From Methylocystis sp. KS32 (GTDB taxonomy: Bacteria; Pseudomonadota; Alphaproteobacteria; Rhizobiales; Beijerinckiaceae): a DNA stretch of 64,000 bases. The translations under genes and the position numbers were made by a program. Shown here in pieces: positions 10,503-20,006 of this stretch (within the stretch, counting starts at the first letter, position 1; each line of letters opens with the position of its first letter). The stretch lies in contig PHSQ01000003.1 in the NCBI GenBank assembly GCA_002862095.1, positions 186,001 to 250,000 on the forward strand, written 5' to 3'. The notes beneath the pieces were generated by a model. The model was not told the origin of the DNA. It searched no databases and saw only the letters and a list, made by a program, of their open reading frames with translations.

Positions 10503-10567
10503 CGCCTGTCTCTCCGAATAATGAACAGCGAGCTGTTTAACATATTTTTGCTCCCCCTCCTTTAGAG

Positions 10568-10761
10568 CTACTGCGTCATGAACGAATTTGGCGGCGGATT
10601 CGTCATTGCGAGGAACGAAGCGACGCAACAATCCGAGGGCCGCCCGGCGCCGTCATTGCGAGCGAAGCGAAGCAATCCAGAGGGGGCCGAGTCTGGAGTG
10701 CTTCGCTTCGCTCGCAATGACGGGCGCTGGCCCAGCCCCAGGCGGCTTGGCGACGCAGTAG
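10568..10761 (+). repeat. MITE-like repeat family B, copy 2 (long form)
   Basis: A 194-bp relative of copies 1 and 3, with 10-bp perfect ends CTACTGCGTC and GACGCAGTAG. The GTCATTGCGAG motif occurs twice inside, then GCTCGCAATGAC once inverted. The extra length comes from this partial internal duplication. The core around GCGAAGCGAAGCAATCC resembles a short repeat I recall from many unrelated bacterial genomes. Confidence 0.8.
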
Positions 10762-10920
10762 AAATAGAGCAAATTCAGAAAAAGTTGATCGTCGATCGGA
10801 CCGCTCTGGTTGGAATCGCGCCGGTCGAAGTTCGTCGCGGGCCGTTCTTGCGCTGGCGAGGCGAGCGGTCGAAAGTGGTCTCGTCCGCGATCGGGTTCGC
10901 GGCTTTAGGGGAGGCGTGAG

Positions 10921-11778
10921 TTGAAAGGCGTCGCTTATGTTAACGGGGCGTTTACGCCCTTGGCGGATGCACGAATCTCGATTCTCGATCGCGGCTTTCT
11001 CTTTGGCGACGGCGTCTATGAAGTCGCCGCCGTGCTTGACGGCAGGCTTATCGACAACGAAGCCCATCTCGCAAGGCTCGAACGCTCGTTGCGGGAGATC
11101 GCTTTAACGAGCCCCACGCCAATCATGGAAATCCCCGCCCTTCAGCGAGAACTCATCGCGCGCAACGGGCTTCGCGAAGGCCTGACCTATCTGCAAATCA
11201 CCCGAGGCGCGGCGCCGCGTGATTTCGCCTTCCCGAAGGATGTCGCGCCGACGCTCGTGATGTTCGTCCAGGAAAAGAGCATCCTGCGGTCTCCAAGCGC
11301 GGTGGCAGGGATAAGCGTCAAGACGGTCCCCGACATGCGCTGGGCTCGCCGCGACATAAAAAGCACCTCATTGCTGCCGCAGGCGCTCGCGAAGCAAGCG
11401 GCGGTCGCGAGCGGTTGTATGGAGGCATGGATGGTCGACGGCGACGGGATGGTGACGGAAGGCGCTTCCTCCTCCGCCTTCATCATCACGCAGAGAGGCA
11501 GCATCGTTACTTGCCCCAATTCGAGCAATATATTGCCTGGCTGCACCCGCAAGGCGGTCGTGGCTCTGGCCGAACGCCGCAATCTCGCTGTGGAGCAACG
11601 CGCCTTTTCGGTGGCGGAGGCGCTCGACGCCGCCGAGGCTTTCATCACCAGCGCATCGGCTTTCGTGCTGCCTGTGGTCTCTATCGACGGCGCGACGATC
11701 GGCGGTGGAGTTCCTGGTGAAAGAACAAGGCAGCTTCGGGACATTTACGTTGCGTTCGCCCGGGCGACGGCGAGTTGA
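10921..11778 (+). CDS. dat: D-amino-acid transaminase, class IV PLP enzyme
   Basis: A 285-residue fold-type IV aminotransferase. It begins KGVAYVNGAFTPLADARISI, followed by LDRGFLFGDGVYEV, diagnostic for D-alanine/branched-chain transaminases. The PLP lysine is in RRDIKSTSLLPQALAKQ. The glycine loop is SSNILPGCTRK. YLQITRGAAPRDFAFP fits D-amino-acid transaminases better than IlvE. The expected reaction is D-alanine + 2-oxoglutarate to pyruvate + D-glutamate, feeding cell-wall precursors. The start is a TTG at 10921; no in-frame ATG gives the conserved N-terminus. It is convergent with glpK. Confidence 0.85.
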   Translation: MKGVAYVNGAFTPLADARISILDRGFLFGDGVYEVAAVLDGRLIDNEAHLARLERSLREIALTSPTPIMEIPALQRELIARNGLREGLTYLQITRGAAPRDFAFPKDVAPTLVMFVQEKSILRSPSAVAGISVKTVPDMRWARRDIKSTSLLPQALAKQAAVASGCMEAWMVDGDGMVTEGASSSAFIITQRGSIVTCPNSSNILPGCTRKAVVALAERRNLAVEQRAFSVAEALDAAEAFITSASAFVLPVVSIDGATIGGGVPGERTRQLRDIYVAFARATAS

Positions 11779-11828
11779 CGCGTTCGAACAAGGCGCTGAC
11801 TTTATCGGAGCGATGAAAGGAAACGCGC

Positions 11829-13349
11829 TTATCGCCTCCATCCGAGGGAGCGCTCAACCGCTTTCTCCCAGGAGGCGATGAGGCGTTGTCGTTCGTCTTC
11901 CGCCATGCGCGGCGTCCAGCGCCGCGCGCTCTTTGAATCGAGGACGACGCTCTCTGGCGTGCGCCAAAATCCAACCGCCAGTCCGGCCGCATAGGCGGCG
12001 CCGAGCGCGGTCATTTCCACGATGCGCGGACGCGCTGTCGGTCTGTCGAGAATGTCCGCCTGGAATTGCATGAGCAATTCGTTCTCCGTCATTCCACCGT
12101 CGACGCGAAGCTCGGCGATCTCGACGCCTGCATCCTCCTCCATCGCCGCGAGAACCTCGCGAGTCTGATAGGCCGTCGCCTCCAGCGCGGCCCGGGCGAT
12201 ATGCCCCTTATTGCTATGCCGCGTCAGTCCCGCGATGACGCCGCGGGCGTCGTCCCTCCAGCGCGGCGCGTAAAGACCCGAGAAAGCGGGCACGAAATAG
12301 ACGTCGCCATTGTCTTCGACCGAGCGAGCCAGCGCCTCGATTTCACAGCTTTCTCCCAGAAGGCCGAGATTGTCGCGAAGCCATTGCACCAAGGCGCCCG
12401 CTATCGCCACCGAACCTTCCAGCGCATAGACCGGCGCCGCTTCCCCGAGTTTAAAGCCGAGCGTGGTGATCAGTCCTTTGCGAGAGACGCGCGGTTCGCC
12501 TCCCGTGTTCGTCAAAAGGAAGCAGCCCGTGCCATAGGTGTTTTTCGTATCCCCGGCGTTTAGGCATCCCTGACCCAGCAGGGCGCCATGCTGATCCCCA
12601 AGCGCGCCAGCGATCGGCACGCCCTTGAGCGAGAATGTTCCGCTGGCGTCCTGCGTATCGCAATAGCCGTAGACTTCGGAAGACGAACGAATCTCAGGCA
12701 GACAGGGGCGGGGTATTTCGAGAAACTGGAGGATATCGTCGTCCCATTCGAGAGTGTTCAGATTCATCAATTGGGTTCTGGAAGCGTTGGTCGCGTCGGT
12801 GACATGCAGGCCGCCTCGCGCGCCGCCAGTCAGATTCCAAATCAACCATGAGTCCATCGTGCCGAAGAGGACTTCTCCGTTACGGGCCCGTGCGCGGGCG
12901 TCGGGCATATGCTCGAGCAGCCATGCGAGCTTCAGCGCGGAAAAATATGTCGCCAACGGCAAGCCTGTTCTGGCGCGTAGAAAATCTACTCCTTTCTCGC
13001 GGGACAGTTTTGCTACGGCGTCTTCCGTCCGCGTGTCCATCCAGACAAGCGCGTTGTAAAGGGGCGCGCCGGAGGCCTTGTCCCACAGGAGGCAGGTTTC
13101 ACGTTGATTGGCGATTCCGATCGCGGCGATGTCGTCCGGCCGAAGCGAAGATTTTTCAAGAGCCCCCCGAACGACGTCGAGCGTATTGCGCCATATCTTA
13201 GCGGCGTCGTGCTCCACCCAGCCGGGTCTTGGACAAATCTGGACATGTTCGCGCCGATCGAACGCGACGATATCCCCCGTCTCGCTGAAGATTATGAATC
13301 TTGTGCTGGTCGTGCCCTGGTCTAGCGCGCCGATATGTCTCTTCGCCAC
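11829..13349 (-). CDS. glpK: Glycerol kinase
   Basis: A 506-residue FGGY-family kinase converting glycerol and ATP to glycerol 3-phosphate. It starts [20 protein letters not shown], the phosphate-binding loop of GlpK. Other family segments include [45 protein letters not shown] and [20 protein letters not shown]. Length and motifs are normal. No glpF, glpD or glpR is adjacent, so uptake and further metabolism must be encoded elsewhere. Confidence 0.95.
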   Translation of the reverse strand: MAKRHIGALDQGTTSTRFIIFSETGDIVAFDRREHVQICPRPGWVEHDAAKIWRNTLDVVRGALEKSSLRPDDIAAIGIANQRETCLLWDKASGAPLYNALVWMDTRTEDAVAKLSREKGVDFLRARTGLPLATYFSALKLAWLLEHMPDARARARNGEVLFGTMDSWLIWNLTGGARGGLHVTDATNASRTQLMNLNTLEWDDDILQFLEIPRPCLPEIRSSSEVYGYCDTQDASGTFSLKGVPIAGALGDQHGALLGQGCLNAGDTKNTYGTGCFLLTNTGGEPRVSRKGLITTLGFKLGEAAPVYALEGSVAIAGALVQWLRDNLGLLGESCEIEALARSVEDNGDVYFVPAFSGLYAPRWRDDARGVIAGLTRHSNKGHIARAALEATAYQTREVLAAMEEDAGVEIAELRVDGGMTENELLMQFQADILDRPTARPRIVEMTALGAAYAAGLAVGFWRTPESVVLDSKSARRWTPRMAEDERQRLIASWEKAVERSLGWRR

Positions 13350-13523
13350 GTCGCTTCGTCCCTTGCAGGTTTGTGATTTGAGCGCATACCCTATCCGCGC
13401 CGAATTGCATCAATCAATTTCAAAGGCCGTCGGCTCTGGCGGTTCACGCGCTGACGCTATCGGGACGCAAAATGTCGCGCCGGAGTTTCAATGGATGAAG
13501 GCGCCCGGCCTATCCATGGCGAT

Positions 13524-13592
13524 TTTTGAATCTGCAGCGATTTCTTATCGACCAGACGATTGCGCCCGGTCGGAGAGCGCACTAGGCAAGAG
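13524..13592 (+). repeat. Palindromic repeat family A, degenerate half copy
   Basis: Only the second palindrome of the family is present (GATTTCTTATCGACCAGACG and then CCCGGTCGGAGAGCGC), with several mismatches. It lies between the convergently spaced ends of the glpK promoter region and the fixJ-like gene. It looks like an old, decayed insertion. Confidence 0.65.
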
Positions 13593-13625
13593 TTTTGGGC
13601 TCAGGCGCCGAGGCGCATTGGTCGA

Positions 13626-14252
13626 TCAGGTTTTCTCGATTTCATCGTGGGGGATCAGCAGCGCCATCTGAACTAGTTCCGCAAGGCTCTGGGCCTGCAT
13701 TTTCGCCATCACGGCGGCGCGATGCACTTCCACGGTCCTCTTGCTGATGCCCATTTCGTCGGCGATGACCTTATTGGGTTGACCCTTCAAGAGTCCTATG
13801 AGAACTTCGCTTTCACGCTTTGTCAGAGTGGCTTTCCTCGCCAGCACTTCCTGGGTTTTCGCGAGATGAGCAATCTCGTCCTTGCCGCGTTTCAGCGCTT
13901 GTTCGATTGACGCCAGCAGAGCGTCGTCGTTAAACGGTTTCTCGAGGATATCGACGGCGCCCATCTTCATTACCTGGACCGCCAAGGGAACGTCGGCGTG
14001 TGCGGTGAGGAGAATGACGGGGAGAGAGGCGCGGTGATTTCTCAGTTCCTTGAGAAGGTCCACGCCGTTCATGCCTGGCATGCGAACGTCCGTAACAACG
14101 CAATCGCATGGGTCATGTTGGATCGCGTCGAGGAATTTTTTGGCGGATTCATGGGAGCGGATGTTGTAGCCCTCGATTTTCAAAAGCAACGAGAGAGAAT
14201 CGCAAACCGCGCGGTCGTCATCGACGATATGAATAACTGCTGGCTCCGTCAT
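13626..14252 (-). CDS. FixJ-family two-component response regulator
   Basis: From the ATG at 14252 the protein has 208 residues. The receiver domain (about 1-120) has IVDDDRAVCDSL at the acidic pocket, phospho-acceptor Asp55 in VVTDVRMPGMNG, the conserved Thr in LLTAHADV and Lys in EKPFND. The C-terminal LuxR/FixJ-type helix-turn-helix (about 143-200) reads LTKRESEVLIGLLKGQPNKV and GISKRTVEVHRA. It should bind DNA when phosphorylated. No histidine kinase is adjacent, so it is an orphan whose partner and targets are unknown. A start at 14270 is also possible. Confidence 0.88.
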   Translation of the reverse strand: MTEPAVIHIVDDDRAVCDSLSLLLKIEGYNIRSHESAKKFLDAIQHDPCDCVVTDVRMPGMNGVDLLKELRNHRASLPVILLTAHADVPLAVQVMKMGAVDILEKPFNDDALLASIEQALKRGKDEIAHLAKTQEVLARKATLTKRESEVLIGLLKGQPNKVIADEMGISKRTVEVHRAAVMAKMQAQSLAELVQMALLIPHDEIEKT

Positions 14253-14504
14253 GGCGTACTTTGATTCCATTTGCCAAAGCGCAGCTCGCGCTGCGATTTC
14301 GGGTCGTTCCAGGGTTCCTCTCGATCAATATATTGAATCGCGCGCCCTTTCGCCAACTTACACCTCGGGAGAGCGCTTCTTCATTGCCTGCTTTAAGAGT
14401 CCGGAAATCGAGAGAAAGTCGCGTTCCGCAAGGGACCATCGGCAAAAGACGCGCCACGCTGGCGAATGACATCGACGTCATAAAGCGCCGAGCCGGCTTC
14501 TACT

Positions 14505-14895
14505 GGCGGCTCAGTATCGCCAAGCCGAAGTCATCGGCCGGAAACCGTATGAGAGCGCCTATGTCTTTGGCGCGATCTGTCCGGCCAAGGGCAAGGGCGC
14601 GGCGCAGGCTCTGCCCTATGTCGACGCCAAAATGATGCGGCTCCACCTCGAGGGGATATCGCGCCATGTCGCAATGGAGCTGCGGCCGTGTTGCTGCTCC
14701 ACCGCGCCGGAACCGAACCCCGTCGAGAACGTCTGGCGATATATCCGCCAAAATCGGCTCTCCAACCGCGTCTTCGAAAACGATGACGCCATCGTCGATG
14801 CAGCGCGCGGCGCTTGGCGAAGCCTCCTCGATCGGCCAGAGACCATCACGTCAATCGGCATCCGCCATTGGGCGCATATCGCTCGGCCGTCATGA
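14505..14895 (+). pseudogene. IS630-family transposase remnant
   Basis: The 3' part of an IS630-type transposase in one frame: YESAYVFGAICPAKGKGAA, then PEPNPVENVWRYIRQNRL, the terminal DDE region, and IVDAARGAWRSLLDRPETIT. It ends at a TGA at 14893-14895. The middle block carrying the second catalytic Asp (normally a hydrophobic-D-x-A-x-x-H segment) is missing between HVA and MELRPCC, and no N-terminal part is seen. It is inactive and unlike the intact IS630 element at 27331 in sequence. Confidence 0.8.
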
Positions 14896-14904
14896 CCGTT
14901 GGCA

Positions 14905-16278
14905 TTACTCCCTCATGAGTGCGGCGAGCGGCGCTCGGCCGAATGCGATCAAGCTCCCCGCGCTGGCGGCCACGCCCGCCACGAGCGCAAAAAAAGCGAG
15001 CGAAGGAAGGCTCGCCCACAGGCTCCCGAGCCATCCCGCGAGCAGGTTTCCGATGAAGCTCGTCGTCAGCCACAGACCCATGATCGCCGAGCGCGAGCGG
15101 TCGGGCGCGATGCGTGACACGAGAGAGAGGGCGATGGGAGAAAAATAAAGCTCGGCGAGAGTGATCACTGCGAAATAGAGCGCAAGCCAGAGCCAGCTCG
15201 ATTTTCCGCCGAAGTTGAGCAACGCCGCTAGGGCCATTACGAGATAGCCGAGCGCCACGCCGAAGCACCCCAACGCCATTTTGGTCATGGTGTCGGGTTC
15301 TCTGCCCGCGCGCGCTTGCGCTCTCCACCAGGCGACGAGCGGCGGCGTGAAAAGGAAGACCATGAGCGGATTGAAGGCCTGAAACCATGTGACCGGGATC
15401 TCGCCTTTCCAGATCAGCAGATCGACGCCGCGATCCGTGAAGCTCTCGGCCCAAAGGGCGATGGTGTTGCCCTGCTGCTCATAGGCTGCGAAGAACAGCG
15501 CCGCCGGCACAAACAGCGCCAGCACGCTAAACATTGCACGCCGGGAATGCGCTTTGTCTTTCGGTGTTGGCGCCGGCCTTTTCTGGCGCGGTCGATCGGG
15601 AGGCAAATTCGGCAATCCAAGCATATAAGTGAACAGCCCTATCGTCATTCCGACGCCCGCGCTTGCGAAGCCATAATGCCAGCCGAGGACTTCGCCCAGC
15701 GTTCCGCTGACGAGAGGAGAGAAGAAAGCGCCGATGTTGATGCCGACGTAAAACACCGAATAGGCGCGATCCCGCCGAGCGTCGTCCGCGGCGTAAAGGC
15801 CGCCCACCTGCGTTACTATATTGGGTTTGAACGCGCCATTGCCGAAAATGAGCAGCAGCAGCGCGAGCAGGAACATTGGCTCCGAGGCCATCAGGAAGTG
15901 ACCGGCTACCATCAGGGCCCCGCCCAGCGCGACCGTGCGCCGCCGGCCGAGCCAGCGATCCGCGAGATAACCGCCCAGGATCGGCGTCAGATAGACGAAG
16001 CCGGTGTAGAAGCCATAGATTTGCGAAGCGAATGGCTGGGCGTCAAGCGGTCCGAAGGGGGATTCCAGAGCGCGCCTCAAGGCGCCAAGGCCGAGAACGG
16101 CCTCTTCTTTTCCAGGCCTCAGAAGGTAATCGACCATATAAAGCACCAGCAGAGCGCGCATCCCGTAATATGAAAAGCGCTCCCACAATTCCGTGGCGAA
16201 AAGTACGCTCAGCCCTTTGGGATGGCCAAACCATTCGCCCGAGGAGCGCTCGTCGCGCGTCTTTTCGATCGCTTCCAT
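14905..16278 (-). CDS. Proton-dependent oligopeptide (POT) transporter
   Basis: A 457-residue major-facilitator protein of the POT/PTR family, importing di- and tripeptides with protons across the inner membrane. The N-terminal motif LWERFSYYGMRALLVLYMVD contains the ExxERFxYY signature. Later comes YSVFYVGINIGAFFSPLVSG, the PTR2 signature region. About 12-14 hydrophobic helices are visible. The 3' end is ten bases from the end of the IS630 remnant, so the two are convergent. The 5' end is 12 bases downstream of the thioredoxin-fold gene on the same strand, so the two may be cotranscribed. Confidence 0.88.
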   Translation of the reverse strand: MEAIEKTRDERSSGEWFGHPKGLSVLFATELWERFSYYGMRALLVLYMVDYLLRPGKEEAVLGLGALRRALESPFGPLDAQPFASQIYGFYTGFVYLTPILGGYLADRWLGRRRTVALGGALMVAGHFLMASEPMFLLALLLLIFGNGAFKPNIVTQVGGLYAADDARRDRAYSVFYVGINIGAFFSPLVSGTLGEVLGWHYGFASAGVGMTIGLFTYMLGLPNLPPDRPRQKRPAPTPKDKAHSRRAMFSVLALFVPAALFFAAYEQQGNTIALWAESFTDRGVDLLIWKGEIPVTWFQAFNPLMVFLFTPPLVAWWRAQARAGREPDTMTKMALGCFGVALGYLVMALAALLNFGGKSSWLWLALYFAVITLAELYFSPIALSLVSRIAPDRSRSAIMGLWLTTSFIGNLLAGWLGSLWASLPSLAFFALVAGVAASAGSLIAFGRAPLAALMRE

Positions 16279-16290
16279 TCGCGCCTCGAC

Positions 16291-16845
16291 CTACGGGGAC
16301 TTCCACTTGATGGAGCATCCGATGGAGGGAATTTGGTTGGCGGGCGCCTCGCCAGTCCGGGCGATGTGACGCATGGCCTCCAGAAGTTCGCGTCGCGCGC
16401 CCGACTGGCGAACCGTGGCGCCGCCTTCGTCGAGCCGTCCCCGGTATTTCAGCACGAGGTTAAGATCGAAGCCGAAGTAATCGGGCGTGCAAACGGCGCC
16501 ATATGCTTTCGCGACCTCCTGGCTTTCGTCATGGAGATAAGGGAAGGGAAACTCGTGCGCCAGCGCGAATTTTTTCATGTTCTCGAACGAGTCCTCGGGG
16601 TATTCTTCGGCGTCGTTGGAGCATATCGCGGCGAATCCCACGCCCTCGGCGATCAAAGCGCGCGCATCCGCGACAAGCCGGTCGATCACCGCCTTGACAT
16701 AAGGGCAGTGATTGCAAATGAAGACGATCACCGCTCCCTTCTCGCCAGCGATGTCCTTGAGGCGGTATGTTTTCCCGTCGGTCGCGGGAAGCCTGAAGTC
16801 TGGAGCCGGCGTATCGAGAATTATCTCGTTCGAGATCGCAGCCAT
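16291..16845 (-). CDS. Thioredoxin-fold AhpC/TSA-type protein
   Basis: From the ATG at 16845 the protein has 184 residues; AAAGGA lies just upstream of the ATG. It has a peroxiredoxin/thioredoxin fold: APDFRLPATDGKTYRLKD, then VIVFICNHCPYVKAVIDRL with the redox motif CNHC, and VCTPDYFGFD with the cis-Pro region. This is the usual pattern of bacterial thioredoxin-family proteins with CPYV after the motif. No signal peptide is visible, so it is cytoplasmic. It probably acts in thiol redox chemistry; the partner is unknown. It sits between the SHMT and POT genes on the same strand. Confidence 0.8.
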   Translation of the reverse strand: MAAISNEIILDTPAPDFRLPATDGKTYRLKDIAGEKGAVIVFICNHCPYVKAVIDRLVADARALIAEGVGFAAICSNDAEEYPEDSFENMKKFALAHEFPFPYLHDESQEVAKAYGAVCTPDYFGFDLNLVLKYRGRLDEGGATVRQSGARRELLEAMRHIARTGEAPANQIPSIGCSIKWKSP

Positions 16846-16897
16846 TTCGTATCCTTTCGTTTCCAACGGACCCCAAGACGCCAACTTGTCTTCGCGG

Positions 16898-18154
16898 TCA
16901 ATAGATAGGAAATTGCCGGCACAGCGCTTCCACTCGCGCGCGAACTACGCCGATATTCGCTTGGTCGGCTCCCCCCAAAACCTGGTCGATCCATTTCCCG
17001 ATTTCGGCATACTGACTGGGGCCGAATCCTCTCGCGGTTCCGGCGTTGCTGGAAAGCCGGAGCCCGGACGGCGCCTCCGCCGGTCTTGGGTCGAAAGGAA
17101 TAAGGTTCTTGTTCACCGCGAGGCCCGCGCGCTCCAGCGCGGTCGCCGCGACGTCCCCGGTGATATATCTCGACGTGAGATCGACCAGCATCAGCGTGGT
17201 GTCGGTTCCGCCCGAAATGATCCTGAGCCCCGACTGGGAAAGAGTCGTGGCCAACATCGCGGCGTTTTCGAGCGCGTCGCGGCAATAATCCATGAACTCG
17301 GGTCGCGAGGCTTCGCCAAGGCAGGCGGCTTTGCCAGCCACGCCATGAAGGAGAACGGACCCCTGAACGCCGGGGAAAACGCCATTGTCGATCTTGCTGC
17401 TCAGCGACGGATCGTTCCATAACACAAGTCCGCCGCGGGCGCCGCGCAAGGATTTGTAGGTGGTCAACGTTACGACGTCGGCGTGCGGAAACGGATTTGG
17501 ATAAAGGCCGCTCGCGACCAGCCCTGCGAAGTGGGCCATATCGACCATGAAATAGGCGCCGACCTCGTCGGCGATGGCGCGAAAGCCGGCAAAGTCGATG
17601 ACGCGGGAATAGGCCGAGCCGCCGGCGACGATGATCCTGGGGCGACAGATCCGCGCGCGGTCGCGTATTTCGTCGAGGTCGAGACGTTCGCTGGCGCGGC
17701 TTACGCCATAGAAGTCGATTTTGTAGTCTCGGCCCGTCAAGGTGGCGGGATGCCCGTGGCTGATGTGGCCGCCCGCGGCGACGTTCATCGCAAGGATTCG
17801 GTCTCCGAGCTTGAGCAGGCCCATAAACACGGCGGCGTTGGCGTTGGAGCCGGAGTGCGGCTGAACATTGGCGAAGCGGCAGTCAAACAACTTGCGAGCG
17901 CGCTCGATCGCGAGGGCCTCGATGGCGTCGGCGAATTCGGCTCCACCGTAATAGCGCCCATAAGGCAAGCCTTCGACCGTCTTGTTGGCGAGAATCGAAC
18001 CTTGCGCTTCGAGAACGAGGCGCGACACGATGTTTTCCGAGGCGATGAGTTCGATGCAATTGCGCTGGCGCTCCAACTCGCCGCGAATGGCCGCCGCGAG
18101 TTTTGGATCGGCGTCGAGCCCGGCCGTGAAATATCCCTCAACAGGGCGAGCCAT
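16898..18154 (-). CDS. Divergent serine hydroxymethyltransferase-family enzyme
   Basis: A 418-residue fold-type I PLP enzyme of the SHMT family, which moves one-carbon units between serine and tetrahydrofolate. Family segments are clear: IELIASENIVS, EGLPYGRYYGG, ANVQPHSGSNANAAVF, VDMAHFAGLVASGLYPNPFP and FPGVQGSVLLHGVAGKA. The PLP lysine lies in TTYKSLRGARGG, where ordinary GlyA has T-T-H-K-(S/T)-L-(R/A)-G-P-R-G-G, so the usual His is Tyr and Pro is Ala. The C-terminal loop SSNAGTARGFG also differs. It may be a second, specialised paralogue, for example acting on alpha-methylserine, but substrate cannot be read from sequence. Confidence 0.8.
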   Translation of the reverse strand: MARPVEGYFTAGLDADPKLAAAIRGELERQRNCIELIASENIVSRLVLEAQGSILANKTVEGLPYGRYYGGAEFADAIEALAIERARKLFDCRFANVQPHSGSNANAAVFMGLLKLGDRILAMNVAAGGHISHGHPATLTGRDYKIDFYGVSRASERLDLDEIRDRARICRPRIIVAGGSAYSRVIDFAGFRAIADEVGAYFMVDMAHFAGLVASGLYPNPFPHADVVTLTTYKSLRGARGGLVLWNDPSLSSKIDNGVFPGVQGSVLLHGVAGKAACLGEASRPEFMDYCRDALENAAMLATTLSQSGLRIISGGTDTTLMLVDLTSRYITGDVAATALERAGLAVNKNLIPFDPRPAEAPSGLRLSSNAGTARGFGPSQYAEIGKWIDQVLGGADQANIGVVRARVEALCRQFPIY

Positions 18155-18229
18155 CGCGCCTTCTCCATGAAAGAGCGACCGGCGAAGCGATTCGGTCCGT
18201 TGAAAATCGGCCGACCCGGATGGAGCGGG

Positions 18230-18862
18230 TCAAGGAACCCAAAAGCCGCGCCCGTTCCCGGTGGAAATCTCGACGCCCACCTTCAATTTGTCGGTAATGG
18301 CGTAATCGACGCCAGCGCCCATGGTTGCAAAGCCTTTGATCGAGGCCGATTGATCGAAGAGGCCATTGAACGAGTCCGCGGGCGAGACGAAGCCGCGCCC
18401 GGCCATATCCGGTTTCACTAGCACGACGCCCGTCGTCACGAAGGGCATCCATCTACCCATGTCGTAGCCCACTCGGATATTGGCGCTGGCGTAATCGAAA
18501 CCGCTGAAGGAGCGCTGCGAGAAAAGTGCGGGAGAATAGCCTGCGCTCGCCTCGACGCCCAAAACAACATTGTCCGGAAAGGCGCGATCGTAACCCATCA
18601 CGCCGCCACCTCCGACGCCACCCTTGGCGCCCTTGCCGGAAACCACGAACATCTCGCTACCGACATAGAGCCCGTTCCAGAACGACGGCTCTTGCGACGA
18701 CGACGGTTGGGCGGACGACGGTTGGGCGAAGGAGAATATGGGCGGCGCCTCCTCGGCCCTTGCGGCGAAGGGCCAAAGAAAAACAGTCAGCGCGACGATG
18801 GACCTTGAGGTTCCGCGCAATTCCCTTCTCCGGTTTTGTGAGAACCCCAGCGTTCGAAGCAT
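18230..18862 (-). CDS. Small outer-membrane beta-barrel protein
   Basis: A 210-residue exported protein. A signal peptide (SIVALTVFLWPFAARA) follows a basic N-terminus. A Ser/Gln/Pro-rich linker (FAQPSSAQPSSSQEPSF) comes next. The remainder has alternating hydrophobic and polar residues with aromatic girdles: FWNGLYVGSEMFVVSG, VVLGVEASAGYSPALF, ASANIRVGYDMGRWMPFVTT, GAGVDYAITDKLKVGVEIS. This resembles the eight-stranded outer-membrane barrels common in Hyphomicrobiales (Omp25/Omp31 type). It does not end in the usual terminal Phe (it ends GRGFWVP). Function unknown. Confidence 0.65.
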   Translation of the reverse strand: MLRTLGFSQNRRRELRGTSRSIVALTVFLWPFAARAEEAPPIFSFAQPSSAQPSSSQEPSFWNGLYVGSEMFVVSGKGAKGGVGGGGVMGYDRAFPDNVVLGVEASAGYSPALFSQRSFSGFDYASANIRVGYDMGRWMPFVTTGVVLVKPDMAGRGFVSPADSFNGLFDQSASIKGFATMGAGVDYAITDKLKVGVEISTGNGRGFWVP

Positions 18863-18952
18863 AAACCGCGAAGCGCTGTCACGTCAAAACCTCCCGCGGC
18901 CGCCGGCCGGCCGGCCCGGCGTCCGCGAAAAAGATCAGGCCCCGGCATTAGG

Positions 18953-19516
18953 TCAGGCGGCGCTCAAAACATGCGCGTGGACATCATGTCCAGAATGTCT
19001 CGACAGAATCTCCGTGGCCTTTTTCTCCGCCGTCTTGTCCCAGGCGCGAACCCAGAGCACGAGCCCGCCTCGTTCGATCTGGTGTTGCAGATATCGCGCA
19101 TGATGATCCCCGACGAGCTTGGCGAGCCCGGCGCCAAGCGCGACGCCGCCGCCGCCCGCGAGCGCCACGGCTCCAACCGTGGCCGCAAGCCCTCCGCCGG
19201 CCGCGGTCAATATTCCCACGGTGAGCGCCGCGCCGACATAGAGGAGGCCGCTCATCAAGGCGCCCTGCGCGGCTTCAATCGACTCGACGGATACATAATC
19301 CGCGCGAGGCACCGCAGGATCGTCTTCGAGTTCGGACGCTTTTTTATATCGATGTCCGAGCTTGCGGTCGACGACAGCCGCGTCGGCGAGCAGGCTTATG
19401 TTTGCGTGGTCGAACCCGGAGCTCAACAGTTCGTCGATCGCTTCCTGCAATGTCTCGTCGTCATCGAAGACGCCCACCACTTCCCGCACCTGCGCGTAAT
19501 CCTCATCGGTGCCCAT
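18953..19516 (-). CDS. Stress-type protein with glycine-zipper segment
   Basis: A 187-residue protein of unknown function. The N-terminal part, VVGVFDDDETLQEAIDELLS then SGFDHANISLLA, resembles the general-stress-protein 17M/YflT-type fold. The middle is a Gly/Ala-rich hydrophobic stretch (about 88-140; GALMSGLLYVGAALTVGILT), a glycine-zipper-like membrane segment. The C-terminal part, GGLVLWVRAWDKTAEKKATE, repeats the alpha-beta pattern. It probably sits in the inner membrane. Confidence 0.6.
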   Translation of the reverse strand: MGTDEDYAQVREVVGVFDDDETLQEAIDELLSSGFDHANISLLADAAVVDRKLGHRYKKASELEDDPAVPRADYVSVESIEAAQGALMSGLLYVGAALTVGILTAAGGGLAATVGAVALAGGGGVALGAGLAKLVGDHHARYLQHQIERGGLVLWVRAWDKTAEKKATEILSRHSGHDVHAHVLSAA

Positions 19517-20006
19517 TGCTTATCTCCATCGTTTTTATTGCGGCGCTCGTCGCTCGGCTAATATTGTTTTTAAAAAGGGGCGCACCAACGCTCATTCAAG
19601 TCTCTGCTGGGACCTTTGTTCCCTTGGCGCGTCGCGTGTAGCGCGCCGACGCCAATGGTCCCAGGAAGACGGAACAAAACGCGCGGCGGCCAAATGAAAG
19701 GAGCGCCGGTCGCCCTGGAATTACATGGAGCGCGTCCCGCCTCGAAGCGCCCGCGCGCCTCGAGGCGAGTTGCGGATTTGAGATCATGTCCATTCGCAAG
19801 GTTTCGCGAATGACCAACGACCCCTTCGGCGCCCTGGCGTACGTAGATATACCAAGTTGATATTATTCCTATTTTTGGTCTTCTATCTCTAGCCGAGCGA
19901 CAAATCCGGAAGTTTGGCTTTGGGCTGGCGTCGCGGCGCCAGTCGATTACGGCGCCTGTCGCCATGCAGTCGGGCAGTAGGAAAATTTTGTTCAAAGGAA
20001 ACTGAG
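19517..20006. other. 490-bp intergenic region, partly AT-rich
   Basis: No convincing gene on either strand. The last 200 bases (about 19840-20000) are richer in A and T than the surroundings and probably carry the promoter of the IHF-like gene. AAAGGAA just upstream of 20007 is its ribosome-binding site. Confidence 0.45.
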
